Shown: positions 47,011 to 59,974 of the stretch, piece after piece
Layout of the letters: the number at the start of each line of letters is the position of its first letter
Position numbering within the stretch: the stretch's first letter is position 1
NCBI GenBank assembly: GCA_016647705.1
Contig: CM028326.1
Location: forward strand, 16,803,901 to 16,867,900
DNA from: Eucommia ulmoides
Taxonomy: Eukaryota > Streptophyta > Magnoliopsida > Garryales > Eucommiaceae
DNA length: 64,000 bases
Direction: 5' to 3'
Translations under genes and position numbers: made by a program
Notes under the pieces: model-generated
The model's input: only the letters and a program-made list of their open reading frames with translations
Told to the model about the DNA's origin: nothing
Database searches by the model: none

Positions 47011-47277
47011 CTCATAACCATGTCTGCACTAAAGTCCACCAACCGAGCCCGACACCCAAACAAAACTCCACCAAACCCCACTCCACCACGTCTGCAACCC
47101 AAACAAAAATCAATTCCTCCATCTCCATTTCTACAAATGTTGTCGGCACTGCTTTCTCCTCCCTCTCGCGGTCGACGCCGAAACGCCCAAATAACTCCCA
47201 CCCCACGTTCACCAAAATAACTCCCAACCCCACCACCCACGAACACCCTGGGAACACCCCAACACCCACGCCTGCAG

Positions 47278-47472
47278 TATATAAATATTTCTTTCCTACC
47301 CGTTTTATTCACTCTATCTCTCTTTCGAATGCGCAGAGGATTTCGTTCCCAGCGGTGAAGACAATGGGACTGGTTTCTTTGCCAACGAGACACTCAGAAA
47401 TGCGAGCGTTCAAGTGTCTATTCCTTTGCGTCACGGATTCGGCGATCACGATTCCATCACCTTCAACATGTG
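47278..47472 (+). pseudogene. TATA-led gene remnant, 5' side of foldback insertion
   Basis: A strong TATATAAAT (47278-47286) is followed about 40 bp on by an open reading segment that reads like protein: CAEDFVPSGEDNGTGFFANE then TLRNASVQVSIPLRHGFGDH, up to 47472. No upstream ATG lies in that frame. The foldback element begins at 47473. On the far side the frame meets a stop soon after (near 49434). I do not recognise a family. It could be a leader region, an old exon or TE sequence. Confidence 0.35.
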
Positions 47473-49392
47473 GAGTTGTTTACATTTCTAATATAAATTT
47501 AAAACAAAATTACTGAAATAGAACACTTTTCATCTTATTTACGGAAGTAATGCTACTGGGGGTTCGGATCCCCGGGTTTGTGGGGCCGACATTATACCTG
47601 GGGTTTGGTTCCCCGAGCATAACCCCAATTTTTTTAAAAAAATAAAAATAAAAATAAAATCGTTTTTGCCCAAGAAATTTTGAAAATTTTCGGCAATTTT
47701 AAGCTGATTAACGGTGGTCTATCGATATTTTAAATAAATCTAATTTTTTGTGCATAAATTAGGTTTAAAACACTACATAATACTTTTTACAATACTAAAA
47801 ACGGACAAGTGGATGAATTTTAAAAAATCGCCAAAGTTGACCAGACGAGTTGTTTCGATAACGGCGAATTTTTTTTCGGTAATTTAGAATTAATAAAAGA
47901 TTGCATGTCCGTAACGGAAATGAACCAATTTTTTTATATATAAATTATGTTCATAACACTACATAACAAAACTTAGAACACTAAAAACGGATAAGTGGAT
48001 GAATTTTAAATAATCGCCAAAGTTGATCAGAGGAGTTGTTTCGATAACGATGTAGTTTTTTTGAAACTTTGAGTTAACAAAAAATGGTCGTCTTTTTGTA
48101 ACAAAAATGAACCTGATTTTTTTGCGTACAAACTATGTTTATAACTAAATAATAAAATCAAGAATATTAAAAATGGATTAGTGAATAATTTTTAAATAAT
48201 GATTATTATCATAAGATTTTATTACTCTTCAACGTTTCAAAAACACTATATTGCTCTTCAATGTTTGGATAGACATAACTTTGCGCTCGGTGATCCATTG
48301 GGGGTAATTTTTTTTTTTTTAAAAAGTTGGGTCTGATTTGAGTCATTACTTTGACTTTTTAAGATTTCAATTTTATCAACAGAACAAAATACACATTCAC
48401 AACGAAGATTACAAATTTATTCACCCAATACTTCAAATCCAAAATTGAAGGTGCAAACGAGCTTTATTTGAAAAAATATTGGAACAAACCACCTGCGGCA
48501 GTTTGCCACGCCTAGATCTTGAAAAAATACCTGAAATCAAAAAAAACAAAATCACCCCAAACAGACCATTGAGTGCAAAGTTATGTCCATCTAAACTTTT
48601 TCTATTATTTTACATAAGTTTTCTCTTCTCTCAACACCATATATTCCCTTACCCGTTTTTGGTATTTTTAATTTTATTATTTAGCGTTATGAACATAGTT
48701 TGTATACAAAAAAATCAGGATCATTTCTGTTACGGATAGACGACCATTTTTTATTAACTCAAAGTTTCAAAAAAACTACATCGTCATCGAAACAGCTCGT
48801 CTGATCAACTTTGACGATTATTTAAAATTCATCCACTTGTCCGTTTTTAGTGTTCTAAGTTTTGTTATGTAGTGTTATAAACATAGTTTATATACAAAAA
48901 ATTTGGTTCATTTATGTTACGGACATACAATCTTTTGTTAATTCTAAATTGCTGAAAAAAAATTCACCGTTATCGAAACAACTCATCTAGTCAACTTTGA
49001 CGATTTTTTAAAATTCATCCACTTGTCCATTTTTAGTGTTGTAAAAAGAATTATGTAGTGTTTTGAATCTAATTTATGCACAAAAAAAATTAGATTTATT
49101 TAAAATATCGATAGACCACCGTTAATCAACTTAAAGTTGCCGAAAATTTTCAAAATTTCTTGGGCAAAAATGATTTTTTTTTTTAGAACCCGGGGTACCA
49201 AACCCCGGGTATAACAACTTATACCAAAAAAAAAAAAAAAGCCGGGGTTCCGAACCCCAGGTATACCGCCGGCCGTCGGCCCCACAAACCCGGGAATCCG
49301 AACCCCGGGTAGCACTACTTTCGTAAATAAGATGAAAAATGTTCTATTTCAGTAATTTTATTTTAAATTTATATTAGAAATGTAAACAACTC
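47473..49392. mobile_element. Foldback Mutator-like element with ~700-bp arms, TSD 10 bp
   Basis: The left end GAGTTGTTTACATTTCTAAT is exactly inverted at the right end (ATTAGAAATGTAAACAACTC). The inversion continues through about 47473-48150 and 48690-49392, including CCCCGGGTT, GTTTCGATAAC and CAAGTGGATGAATTTTAAA blocks. Flanks TCAACATGTG (47463-47472) and TCAGCATGTG (49393-49402) are a 9-of-10 match. The central 540 bp has no recognisable gene. Long arms with a 9-10-bp duplication fit foldback-type MULEs. Confidence 0.88.
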
Positions 49393-49402
49393 TCAGCATG
49401 TG

Positions 49403-49600
49403 TACGTTCGTCCCGGGCTTCAAATTTCGACCTTCATGAATGTCAGCTTCAGCTTTACCATTGCCGACGCCGCTGAGAAATACAAAGAAACCTAATCTGG
49501 AGTTTGTAGGCGATCTCGGTGCAGAAACGGTCGATCGGGATGCCGGCGATGGAGGATCTCTCTCTCCAAACACGTAGAAGATTACTTCTTCTTCAATTGT
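49403..49600. pseudogene. Gene remnant, 3' side of foldback insertion
   Basis: GC-richer DNA continuing the segment at 47278-47472. On the - strand an open frame starts MFGERDPPSPASRSTVSAPR (49573) and runs to the foldback end. On the + strand GGCGATGGAGGATCTCTCTC could hold a start. Neither is supported by homology I recognise. Confidence 0.3.
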
Positions 49601-49855
49601 GTTCTTTTGGACTGTAATTCACCAACGGAGGGGATGGTAAATAACAAATGGTTCAGTGCGACTTGGTTGTATTTACAATTCACCACAAAAAAATTATTGT
49701 AGTTATACCCTCATTTTAGAATAATATCTTATTTTGGTCTCATCCCCCCGTGGAATGTTTTCCACTAATTTCTTCGGTTGTAAAGGAGTCTCATCCTTGA
49801 CTCGTAAATTTCTGTATACATGTAGAAAACTATTATAATTAATTAATTTATTTTA

Positions 49856-50507
49856 GGGCAAAATACATTTTAAATCCTCTAACTATTGACACGTTTCTAT
49901 GTTGTCCAATAAATTTTTTCGTTTCAGTTTAAATCCTCTAAGTATGCAATCAATTTTAAATGGTTATTCTGTTATATTTTCTGTCAAATCTAACAGAAAT
50001 ATGGGATAACACGGTCTTTTACTATTTTTTTTTCTTTTTTTTTTCATTTTCTTTTTCTTTTTCTTTCTTTTTCACCTCTCTCTCTCTACCTCTCAACCCT
50101 TTCTCTCTACTTCTCCCTGTCCCCGTCGGACATAGGGTGTCCACACCCCTCTGTTTCGAACAGAGGGTGAAACAACTTTCACGAACACTGAATGGGTAAA
50201 ACAACTTCCACTCACTCTTTCTAAAAATATCAGGTTAATTAGGCTATATTCAGAGCACAAAGTATATTCTGCTATGAAAGCCAAGGAGATGAAGAACATA
50301 GACCTATCTCACAAATCCTTTACCCATTCCCACAAATCCAAACAACCCATTTCTTTATTGGCCTTTCGGTTAGATTTGATGGAAAATATAACAGAAGAAC
50401 CATTTAAAACTGAATGCATGCTTAGAGAGTTTAAATTGAAATAAAAAACCTTATTAGACTACATAGAAATATGTCAATAGTTAGAGGGTTTAAAATATAT
50501 TTTGCCT
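49856..50507. mobile_element. MULE-type MITE, 652 bp, perfect 9-bp TSD
   Basis: Ends GGGCAAAATACATTTTAAAT and (reverse strand) AGGCAAAATATATTTTAAAC, with inverted arms of about 150 bp. TSD TTTATTTTA is at 49847-49855 and 50508-50516. The ~300-bp centre includes a TTTTTC-rich tract, a near-palindrome CCCTCTGTTTCGAACAGAGGG split around 50149, and otherwise unique sequence without a conserved frame. Confidence 0.9.
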
Positions 50508-50751
50508 TTTATTTTAATTGATTTTATGAGGTATTGAATAGTTTTAATAAGAACACCAATTAAATTTAAGTGACTTTAGTCACAGGTTGATTCTAATATT
50601 ATTGTAAATTTTTTTATTTACGTTCTGTGTATATTAAATTAATATTGTATAGTTTTATATTAGTTATTGTTGTGTTTGAGAATATGAGACTAGGAAATAT
50701 CGAAAAAAATAAAGAGAACTTTGTTGATGTCCATTTAAAATTGGCCTATGT

Positions 50752-50775
50752 TTGTTGTTGTTGTTGTTGTTGTTA

Positions 50776-50806
<31 letters not shown>

Positions 50807-50815
50807 TTTAATAAA
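50752..50815. repeat. Compound (TTG)n(TTA)n(TTTA)n microsatellite
   Basis: Adjacent simple repeats with changing unit, indicating stepwise slippage mutation. Confidence 0.9.
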
Positions 50816-50922
50816 TAATATTATTTATTACATTAAATTAATTATATATTTAATGATAGAAAATTTAAAACTCATGCCTTTAGGCACGGGATATATGCTA
50901 GTACTTTGATAATATTAAGTGT

Positions 50923-51621
50923 TGTTCTCAAGTCACGAGCCTTCAAAGATATTCGTTGCGTATAGTGAAACACACATGTGAATATATGAGTAGCAAAAAA
51001 TGATCTATCACTCTTAGCAAAATGAGACGTGACCAATGTGATTCAATTTAATATAATTCACCCAAAGGATCTATCACTCTTAATGGGTCACATACAATAG
51101 AGAATTAATGTTTGAAGAGTCTTTGAAAAAGGAACAAGTAGTAATGATGATCTTAAGAAGTTTAGGGACCAAAGTATAAATATAAAAAAGAATGGGTCCA
51201 GAGTTATGAACCCTGGACAATATTTATAAGGTGGAAGACCCATTAAGGCCATCAACCTTTGTCCATCCCATAGATATTTTTGGCCATAGACGTTATGTAT
51301 GTGTGTGTAAATTTTTGTTTTCCATATGCACTCACTGTCCTGGATCATACTACCCTTAGATTCAAAGAGCTATCCTAGGGTCTTTGAGATTAAATATAAT
51401 CATTAAAAATTCCAAAACACTTTTCTTTTGGAGATCCTCTGTGTGGACACTGTTAGAAGTGAGACGTTTGTGTCACTTCTAAGTGTGATTTAATATTGCC
51501 TAATTTATTATTTTAATGTCAATACGGTTAGATCCAACTTTAACGAATTGGATATTAATATGATTTTAATTTATTTTTATTCTATTGCGTAAATCTATGT
51601 TTTTAATATTTAATGCATTCA
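50923..51621 (+). mobile_element. Probable copia-type 5' LTR
   Basis: Starts about TGTTGTTCTCAAGTCACGAG, contains ATATTTATAAGG (TATA-like) near 51220, and ends TTAATGCATTCA. It is followed at 51624 by GAGTATCAGAGTCACC, which resembles the tRNA-Met primer site (TGGTATCAGAGCC). Within it a hairpin TTAGAAGTGA...TCACTTCTAA lies at 51453-51482. The 5' limit is approximate. No 3' partner LTR was found. Confidence 0.42.
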
Positions 51622-52252
51622 AAGAGTATCAGAGTCACCTCCGTAATTAACTTAAAACAATTATACATTATGTTTTATGAATTGTTGAAATATTGATTGT
51701 AGATTAGTCTTTTAATGTATTATAATTAATTTTTTGAGGGATCTTCAAGGGCTTGCATGCCTTGCCCCATTTTTCTTTTTATTGTACTGATCCTATTCTA
51801 GATACTCATATCTCCCTCCAAAAATGTAATCCATTCGTTTTATTATTTTTTTGTATTTATAATTTTGAGAAGACGAAGATGAGGCCCAACAAGAATAGAA
51901 AAACCAAGAAGCTCAATATGGAGAATGAAGCGATAAAGGCCGAAGTTGAAAGCCCAAGAAGGAGGGTCATTTGGTAAGTTGTCTTCACTTTTATTAATTA
52001 ATTAACTAAATTAAACCTAGATATTTGGCCCAATGGCTTGGGCCGAATCTACATGCACGTTCATGATCATCCCAACCCATTTATTTGCATGTATTGGGTA
52101 ATTTATTTTACTTTGCTTATTTTCACCCAATTAATATGCGTGTATGGGACATTAATTTATATTATTATATGTATATGATACATGTTATATAAACTAAATA
52201 AATTAAAAGATGAGATCTAAATAAATATCTATCACATAAAATATTAAGATGT
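51622..52252 (+). other. Leader-like sequence after the copia-type LTR
   Basis: Includes a short frame with MENEAIKAEVESPRRRVIW ending at a GTAAGT-like donor (51976), too short to assign. The rest is AT-rich and ends at the next LTR. Confidence 0.25.
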
Positions 52253-53001
52253 TGATGAGGTTATTTTTGGGCACTTCTGAGTTAACACTTGGAACTCAGC
52301 TACGTGTTAACCCTCGCAATGGCAGGGACGCATTCCGGAATCTGCAATACTACGCTGGAGCATACGCCGACTACGGCTCCTCCCTGAAATCTTATTTGCA
52401 CCTAGGGAGGAGCAAAGAACCCTGTAGGGACGTGTCGCTTTGAGTTCTACGCCGTGCCCTCGGCGATCAGTTTTAAGGACTTAGCCGTTCACCTCGACCG
52501 ACTTCTCTTTCACCTTGTTTCTTCTCTAGGACTCCACGGATCTCCGCTCTCCTCCACTAGCTCACCGCCGCAGGCCTGACAAAGGCCCGTGGGCTTCGCC
52601 AAATGGGCCCAAAATCCCAAGTCCAACAATTATCTCCTAAATGCCCTGGATTATTGGCTAAACACAAGATTTCGACTAATTAATCGAGGTACGTCCGAGG
52701 TACACTTGAATACACTTACATTATGCACGAGTTCATTTGTTTATTTGCTATATTCTGTACTTTTTATCTTTGGGCACTGATTGCTAAGCCGGAGGGGCTT
52801 TACCTGGACAAACCCCGGTCTGAGTATTCTGCAGGTACACTCCCTGAGGAGCAGGACTCTGGACACAGTAGGTTAGTCCTCCTAGGACCCAGCACAGTTC
52901 ACGCGAGGACTTTTCAACCGACGATTCTACCTTAGTAAGAGGACTCACCTGTCATCCGACTGGACTATACTCGAGGTATGTACCAGTTTTATGCACCAAC
53001 A
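52253..53001 (+). mobile_element. Tat/Ogre-like LTR followed by truncated interior
   Basis: 749 bp beginning TGATGAGGTTATTTTTGG and ending TTTTATGCACCAACA, the same ends as the solo LTR at 12704-13365. GTTTGGCGCCCCCTCC directly follows and looks like a primer site. No second copy of the flanking GATGT lies after it, so it is a 5' LTR rather than a solo LTR. Confidence 0.65.
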
Positions 53002-53660
53002 GTTTGGCGCCCCCTCCACCCCCCCCCCCAATGCTGGCCAAGTTTTATTCCTTTCTTTTATAAAAAATAATTCAAACTTAAAACTTGCTACATTAAAACA
53101 CTCTACTAAAAAAAAAAAAAAACAAAAACAAAAAAACAAACCCAACAACAATTTTTTTTTTTAGAAATAGATTTCAAAATCAAATAAAACATTCGGACTG
53201 AAATAGATAAGGTACCGTCTTCGGACGGGCGTCTTTGGGTGCTTAACACCTTCCCTAAGCGTAACTAACCCCTAAACCCTTTAAAACAAATCTCTAGTCA
53301 GACCGTACTTTTTGGAATAAATTTTTTTACTTAATCCATTTTTTTTTCAAATCATTTTTAAAAAGCTCCAGGGACCTAGCATACCATTTAAACTCAATAC
53401 TAGGTGGTGACTCATTTTTTTTTTTAAAAAAAATTGGCTTAAGTTCTTTTATGAGAAAATCATAGCTTTAAAAGGCCTGTCTCTTTAATATTATTTCAAG
53501 AAAAAAAAGAAAAACAAAAATAAAAACAAAAACAAAAACAAAAACAAAAAATGCTTATAATATTTATTATTTATATTATTTTCTTTCCTTTATTTCTCAA
53601 AATCCAGGGTGCGTCAGAGGCACTAGTTGCCTATCCCTGGGAGCGATAGTTAGTTAGTTG
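53002..53660 (+). mobile_element. Non-coding interior of the Tat/Ogre-like element
   Basis: Contains CTTCGGACGGGCG, GGGTGCTTAACACCTTCCCT and TAGGTGGTGACTC, which are familiar from the 3' untranslated region of Tat/Ogre elements. The interior therefore appears to join leader and 3' UTR with coding genes lost. Long A- and T-tracts are interspersed. Confidence 0.45.
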
Positions 53661-53859
53661 ATGGGGGGCGGGAGGGGGCTCCATTGATGAGAATGGATTA
53701 TTCAATTCTCCACTAGAAAAATTACGAATGTAACCATTTCTAGAGGGGGTAGTGAGATTTAAAACCTTCAGTTGAAGTACATTTAGATTCATAAAAGGCC
53801 TTTGATCTAAAACTGATGTACATTACTTTTTGGCTTTACTTGTAGGTTATATTTTACTT

Positions 53860-55002
53860 TTTATGCAGACTTCATTATGTGGAAACTATATGGAAATATT
53901 TTTGAAATAGATATTTTTGATGGACCATCCATTTCTGATTGGTTAAGAGTTCTCAAAATTGTTTTGACAATTTACCTTGATGTACATGATAGGATCATGG
54001 CTAACCTTAGCAGGTTATAAGTCTCTCTTCTAGGGGCTATTAACCTATTAAGTGATAATGATCGAGACTTGGATCACTTCAAGAGTTTGTCGCTTGTAAT
54101 GGACAGGCCTTCATGCTCAAAAGGGAAGAAGAAAGAGAAGAAGATAAAATCCAAGTCTTCTTTAAAAACAAGCAAAAAGCTATAAAGAAAAAAGAAAAAG
54201 AAAAAGAAGAAGAAGGAAACAGTCTGACAAAGAAAAATACTTTTGGTTCGGTTGACAAGGAAATTGGAGTAATGATTTAAAAACTAGACTGGACCGGTTG
54301 AACCGTCGACCGGTCAGGTTTTCGATCCGGAAATACAGCAAAAATCGTTTATACTGTTAAATCACTCGACCGCCTAGTTCGAACCGGTTCAACTGCGAAT
54401 CGGTGGACCAGTCCGATTTTCTTCGATCCGGCTGGGTTTTTGCCATCCCCCATTTGTGTAACTATGTCCCCTAAAACCCCCCCTAAAAAAATGTTGCCTT
54501 CTCCTCGCCGATCAATCGCTGCCGACCATCGCCGACGTCGACCTCCCTTGTACCGTCATCATCGACCCTCATTTGTACCACATCGCCGAGTTGCAGAGAG
54601 AGAGAAAGAGAGACGTGTAGTTGACGGTTGGATGGCTGGATTTATGGCAGTAGGTTTGGCAACAGAGTCACAGTTCACCACCGGCTGATGGATCGAACTA
54701 AGCTTGCTGCTTAAAGGGATTGATCAACGATTTGTGCATGAATGATGGATCGATCGAAGCTTCTTCGTGGTGGATGGCTCGATCAACGATTGGTGCTTGG
54801 TGGAGCAGTCGATCGAACCTGGGTGAGGAGGTTGTTGAGTAGCAGTTGAATTTGGGAAGGAGTAGGAGCGGCGGCTGACACATTGGGTTAATTGGGAGCA
54901 GGGATATTAGGTTAGGTTTATATTTTTGATATTTGACCATTGAATCAAAAGTGATCCAATGGTTAGAAATATAAGACTTTTTTTTTTTTTTGATACATAG
55001 TT

Positions 55003-55033
<31 letters not shown>

Positions 55034-57572
55034 TTATGACGTCATCGGTTCAACCACGGTCCGTCTATCGGTTGAACCATTGACCTGTGACCCAATGACT
55101 TTTCCAGTTCGACATCCGGTCTGGTTTTAAAAACATTGCATTGGAGAAAGAACTATCTTTAGTTCCTGAGTTCTAAGGACAAAAACCTTCAGAAGGTATG
55201 TCAGATCTGCTTGTCGTTATTGGTTGTTTGGCAACATGTTCTATTTTGGATTGGATTTTGGACTCTAGTTCTAGTTCTCAAGTGTGTGATAATATGTAGG
55301 TTAAAAAAGAAAACAAATGGCTGAGTAACAGGGACATCTCTCTACATGTGCAAAATAGAACAAGAGTTGGTACATTAGTCGTGGAAGGCCTTCACTTGAA
55401 GCTACATCATCGCACATTTTAAATTTAAAAAATTGTTTGTTTATGCCTAAAGTTTTCAGAAACATTAATTATATTCCTTCTTTAATAAATGATGGTTATT
55501 CAATAGTTTTTTTTTTAGAATAATAAATGCATCATTTATCCCTTTAAAAGTTGTTCTTGGACATATGTTATAACCATCTTTATTATATAAAAATGTACAG
55601 TAAAATTAACTACGTAGCAAATGAAAGTATAACAAAGAAAAGATTGAGAAATGAAAATCCCACCTAATTTTCACATCTCAGGCATATTAATGAGAAAAAA
55701 TCAACAAGATTATTAAGGATGAGCTCTTGGGCCCATTTCGCTTGCAGACATTACCAACATGTAAATATTGTCTCATAAGAAAAATGACTAAGTCACATTT
55801 TATTGACATTGGGAATGGGCTCTTGATAGACTGGGCATGGTACGTAGTGACTTGTGGGCCCATGAGCTTCTTAACTCAAGGTGTATTTTCAAACTTTATT
55901 ACCTTTATCGATGATTACTCTAGGCATGGTTTTGTGTATCTTATGAGGCACAAGTCTGATGCCATTAAAATGTTCAAAGAATTCATAAATAAAGCAGAAA
56001 AATGGAAAAGAGTATTAAGACACTCCAATTAGATCGAGGTGATGAGTACTTATCCTCATAATTTATGGACTATCTAAAGCTTAGTGATATAATTTCCAGT
56101 GGACTCCCCCTATTAGTCCATAATTGAATGGTGGATCAGAAAGAAGAAATTGAAATCTATTAGATATGGTGAGATCGATGATAGGTCACATTGATTTGTC
56201 CATTTCATTTTGGGGATATGCCTTGATTACGTAGCTCATTTGCTGAATAAGGTTCCAACTAAGTTTTTGTCGGATACACCGCATAAGATGTGAAAAAGGC
56301 AAAATTGAGTCTTAAATATATTAAGATTTAAAGATGTTGAGCTCCTGTCAAAAGACTTGAGACATACAAGTTGGAATCTAGGACTCACATTTTTTTTTAT
56401 CTGTAGAGTATCCTAGGGAAACCAATGGACACTTCTTCCATAACCTAGAAGAACAAAAATATTTGTTTCTTGAAATGTAGAATTCTTAGAGAAATCGTTT
56501 CTATGAGAATCCAACATTGGGCAAAATATAGACTTGACGTAGGTCTTGGAGACCAAGTAAGTTGAGCAAACTAGAATTGTGAAACTGAAAATAGTAAATG
56601 CATCTAATACACAAATTCCTCGTAGATCTAGTAGAACCTCTGCTCCTTCGATAACTATCTGGAATATCTTGGACAGAAAAATAGAGGGAAACTACTATTA
56701 GTGGGAAATAACGATCTCGCTAACTATGAGGAGGTGATGTTAAACATCAATAGTAAAAAATGGCGAATAGCGATGAAATTTAAAATGAACTTCATTTACA
56801 ATAACCGAGTTTAGAGTCTTGCAGATCCACCTGATAGAATCGTTCCCATTGGGTGTAAATAGACCTTTAAGAGAAAACTAGACTTCGATGGTAAAGTGAA
56901 TATGTTCAAGACAAGACTGGCAGTGAAAGAATATACTCGACACTAAAGAGTTGACCATGAGAAGACTTTTTTGCTAGTAGCCATGTTAAAGTCTATCAGA
57001 ATTTTATTAGCTATAGATGTGTATGACGACTATGAAATCTGGTAGATGGATGTAAAGATGACTTTTCTCAATAGAAGCATAGAAGAAGAAATTTAAATGG
57101 ATCAACTCGATGGTTTCGTAGTCGGAAGCAAAAGCCAAAAGTTGTGTAAATTGTAAAATTTTATTTTTGGGTTTAAGCAAGATTCTAGAAGCTAGAAAAT
57201 TTGTTTTGATGAAGTAGTCAAATCCTTTGGTTACCTACAAAACATGGATGATCCATGCGGGTATAGAAAATGGATGAAAATGACATTTATTTCTTAATAT
57301 TATACGTCTATGATCATCTAATAATTAGAAATGATAAAGGAATGTTGTTAACTAAAAAAGTATGGCCTTGTCAAACTTTCTCCATGATGAATTTGAGAGA
57401 AGTGTCATGTATACTGGGTATATAGATCTATCAAGATAGATATAAAAATATGCTTGGTTTATTCCAATCTGAGTACATAGATAAAGTGTTGGAATGATGT
57501 AGCATGGTGAATTCCAAAAGGGACTATCTACCAGTCCAAAATGGGATTAATTTCTCTAAGAAGGTGAGTACT
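53860..57572 (+). pseudogene. Decayed Ty1/copia polyprotein, gag to RT
   Basis: In order along the + strand: a gag-like region (IDIFDGPSISDWLRVLKIVL, about 53905-53965); a Lys-rich segment; the 54270-55138 insertion; then GAG-pre-integrase (IIKDELLGPFRLQTLPTCKY, about 55705); the integrase core (FITFIDDYSRHGFVYLMRHK, about 55890-55950); and RT (MDVKMTFLN near 57050 and FVVGSKSQKLCKL near 57120). Dozens of stops and frameshifts break it. It is interrupted at 57573 by the Athila-type solo LTR and resumes at 61011. A 5' LTR was not located. Confidence 0.8.
54270..55138. mobile_element. hAT/MULE-like non-autonomous element inside copia
   Basis: Ends TAATGATTTAAAAACTAGAC and (reverse strand) GCAATGTTTTTAAAACCAGA are imperfect inverted copies continuing into GGACCGG/CCGGATG. 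Flanks AATTGGAG (54262-54269) and CATTGGAG (55139-55146) match at 7 of 8, as for an 8-bp TSD. The interior has GATCGATCGAA-type words and a low-complexity Arg/Pro open frame (54440-54688) that I do not regard as a gene. A (TA)n lies at about 55005-55029. Confidence 0.65.
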
Positions 57573-58598
57573 TGGTGGCTGCAATTTAAGCGTTGCCACT
57601 TTCATCGCAAGCGTATGGATCAAGTTTTAGTATAATGGACCTTTCGATCGGGTATCGTGTCTACAGGGATTGGTTGAGATTATTATCGAGTACCGCGATT
57701 GTCATAATTTAACTTTATCTAGGCGTTAAAAATAGAATTTAATTATTTAATAATAATACTAAAATACTGATTTAACTATACTAATACTATATTGAGATAG
57801 TTTTGAGAGAATAGATTGTCTAGGGATTAGTTTGGTTTACGAATACGTGTTCGGTCTCGTTTTAGTTTATGTTAACGGCGTTTGACTTATCCGATAATCT
57901 CAATTCGTAAACTCCTCCGCCACCTCTCCCGAGTGTAAGATGGGGGAATACGCGACTTCGTGTCAACGAAGAAGTCCCTCTCAACGTCTTAATGACCCTA
58001 GGCTATGTAAGTCTCGCCCCAACATCTTTGATTGCAGACAATCCAACTCCCTTCCGGGTTATTGGATTGTCGCGTTGTGTTTACCCTATCGACTATCTCA
58101 GTTCTAAAACTCCAACGCCACCTCTCTCGAGTGTAATATGAGGGAATACATGATTTCGAGTCAACGAAGAAGTCCCCCTCAACATCTTAACGACCCTAGG
58201 TCACATGAGTCTTACCCGAACGTCATCAATTGTCCACAATCCAACTCCCTAACGGGTTATTGGATCGTGGCGTTCATTTATTCTAGTTTGAATCTAAGAT
58301 TTATCAAGCCCCGTATTCTCATCACATCATTCTAGGCATGATAAACAAACAATACGGCATACACAATCAAAATAATGAAGAACATCCACAAACGAAACAC
58401 AAACTCAACTAAACAACGTATTCATAAATTTATTAATAATTCCTAAACAATCTATATTTAGCCAATGGCCATAACCATGTATCCAATGTAAAATGGCATA
58501 AACATGCTTAACAACTACCAAAATGAAGAAAACAAAGAAAAGAAACGAACGACTTAGCCGATATCCGAAGAATTGGTGCTAAAACCATTGATTGATTG

Positions 58599-59940
58599 TG
58601 TAAAACCTAAATTGTAAAACATACGTCATAAATAGTTGCATTATAGAGCATTAGAAAATTTTAGGGTAAAAATTTTATTGATTAAAATTTAAATCAAAAG
58701 TTGGGGGTTAAATTGGAAATTTAGAAACATAAAAATTTAAACTTGAGATTTAAATTGACAATTAAAATAAAAAAGTAAAAATATTGAGGGTGAAATTATA
58801 ATTTTTGAAACTTTTAAAAGTTGAAATTTATTGAAATTAAGATCTTGAGGGAATTGGGGGAGAAAAGTGCAATTTAACTATTTTTTTAAAAACGTACATA
58901 TATATATATATGAATGTTGTGTTTGTGTGTGATGGAAGATCACCAGCCGGCAGGGAGAGAGAGATCAGGCGACGTGGCATGAGGAGATCAAATCTACCTA
59001 CTAAATTCATGCAATAAATACCCTCTCATGCAGTAAAAATGATCAAATCCTAAATCAAATCTGAAAAATCAGATAAATTCTAGAGAGAGAGAGAGAGAGA
59101 AGGGGAGTGGGGGTCGTCGGATTTGCTTAAATCGGCATTCTTCCGGCAGTGTGGTCGTGGCTGTTACATGTGTGTGTGATCGTGTGGACATCGTCGTCAG
59201 TCCTAGGGGAGAGTGAGAGTGGTTCGGCAGGGGGGGTGGTTCGTCGACGGCGTGGCAGTGTGCGTCTTAGCATCGCCAGTGAGTGGGAGTTGCTGATCGC
59301 CATCCAATCATCAATGATCGTTGAGCTGGTTTGCAGGCACTAGCATCCAGATAGAGTGTGGTCAGTGTCAGTTGTGCAAAACAGGTATCGAGGTGAGTGT
59401 ACTGTCTTCTTGCCAAATTATTTGTATATATATATGATGGAAAATGGTTATATTTAAATTAGATGCTTTTAAAAAAATTATGTGGTGATTTGACGATATT
59501 GATTAGACGATATTATTGAGTTATGTATTGATGATGTTGTTATTGATTTGACAATGCCATAGCATTTATCCGCTTCGGCGGAGTGGTGTTTATCTGCTTC
59601 GGTAGAGCGATGTTATCTGTTTCGACGGAGTGATGTTTATCTGCTTCGGCAGAGTGATGGGTGTTCGTAGGAAGGCACATCCTACGGGTGGTACAGTACC
59701 GTTGTAACTCTCGATCGTGAGGTTAAAACAATCACATGGCTAGCCCGGGGTATGATGTGATGAGGTGTGAAGTGTTGAGGTGCGAAGTGGTGTTTGGTCG
59801 TATATGGTATTTTCTTGCATAGGGTGGTTGGGAATAGTACATTTATATATTTTATTGTATATTGAATTGGTATGCTCTGATTTCGTTATGCTATATGGTT
59901 AGCGGAATTATTCGGGTTGATTTTTACTGCTTAGTTGAGG

Positions 59941-59974
<34 letters not shown>

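Noticed and set aside
46989-47393. 134-codon - strand frame, Gly/Arg-rich
   Set aside because: Antisense to a CA/CCC-rich promoter-like region with a + strand TATA at 47278; composition-driven.
51753-51977. Possible gag start after the copia-type LTR
   Set aside because: Only about 35 charged residues before a donor-like site; too short to assign to any protein.
54440-54688. 82-codon + strand frame, Arg/His/Pro-rich
   Set aside because: Lies inside the 54270-55138 transposon, is low in complexity and has no recognised domain.
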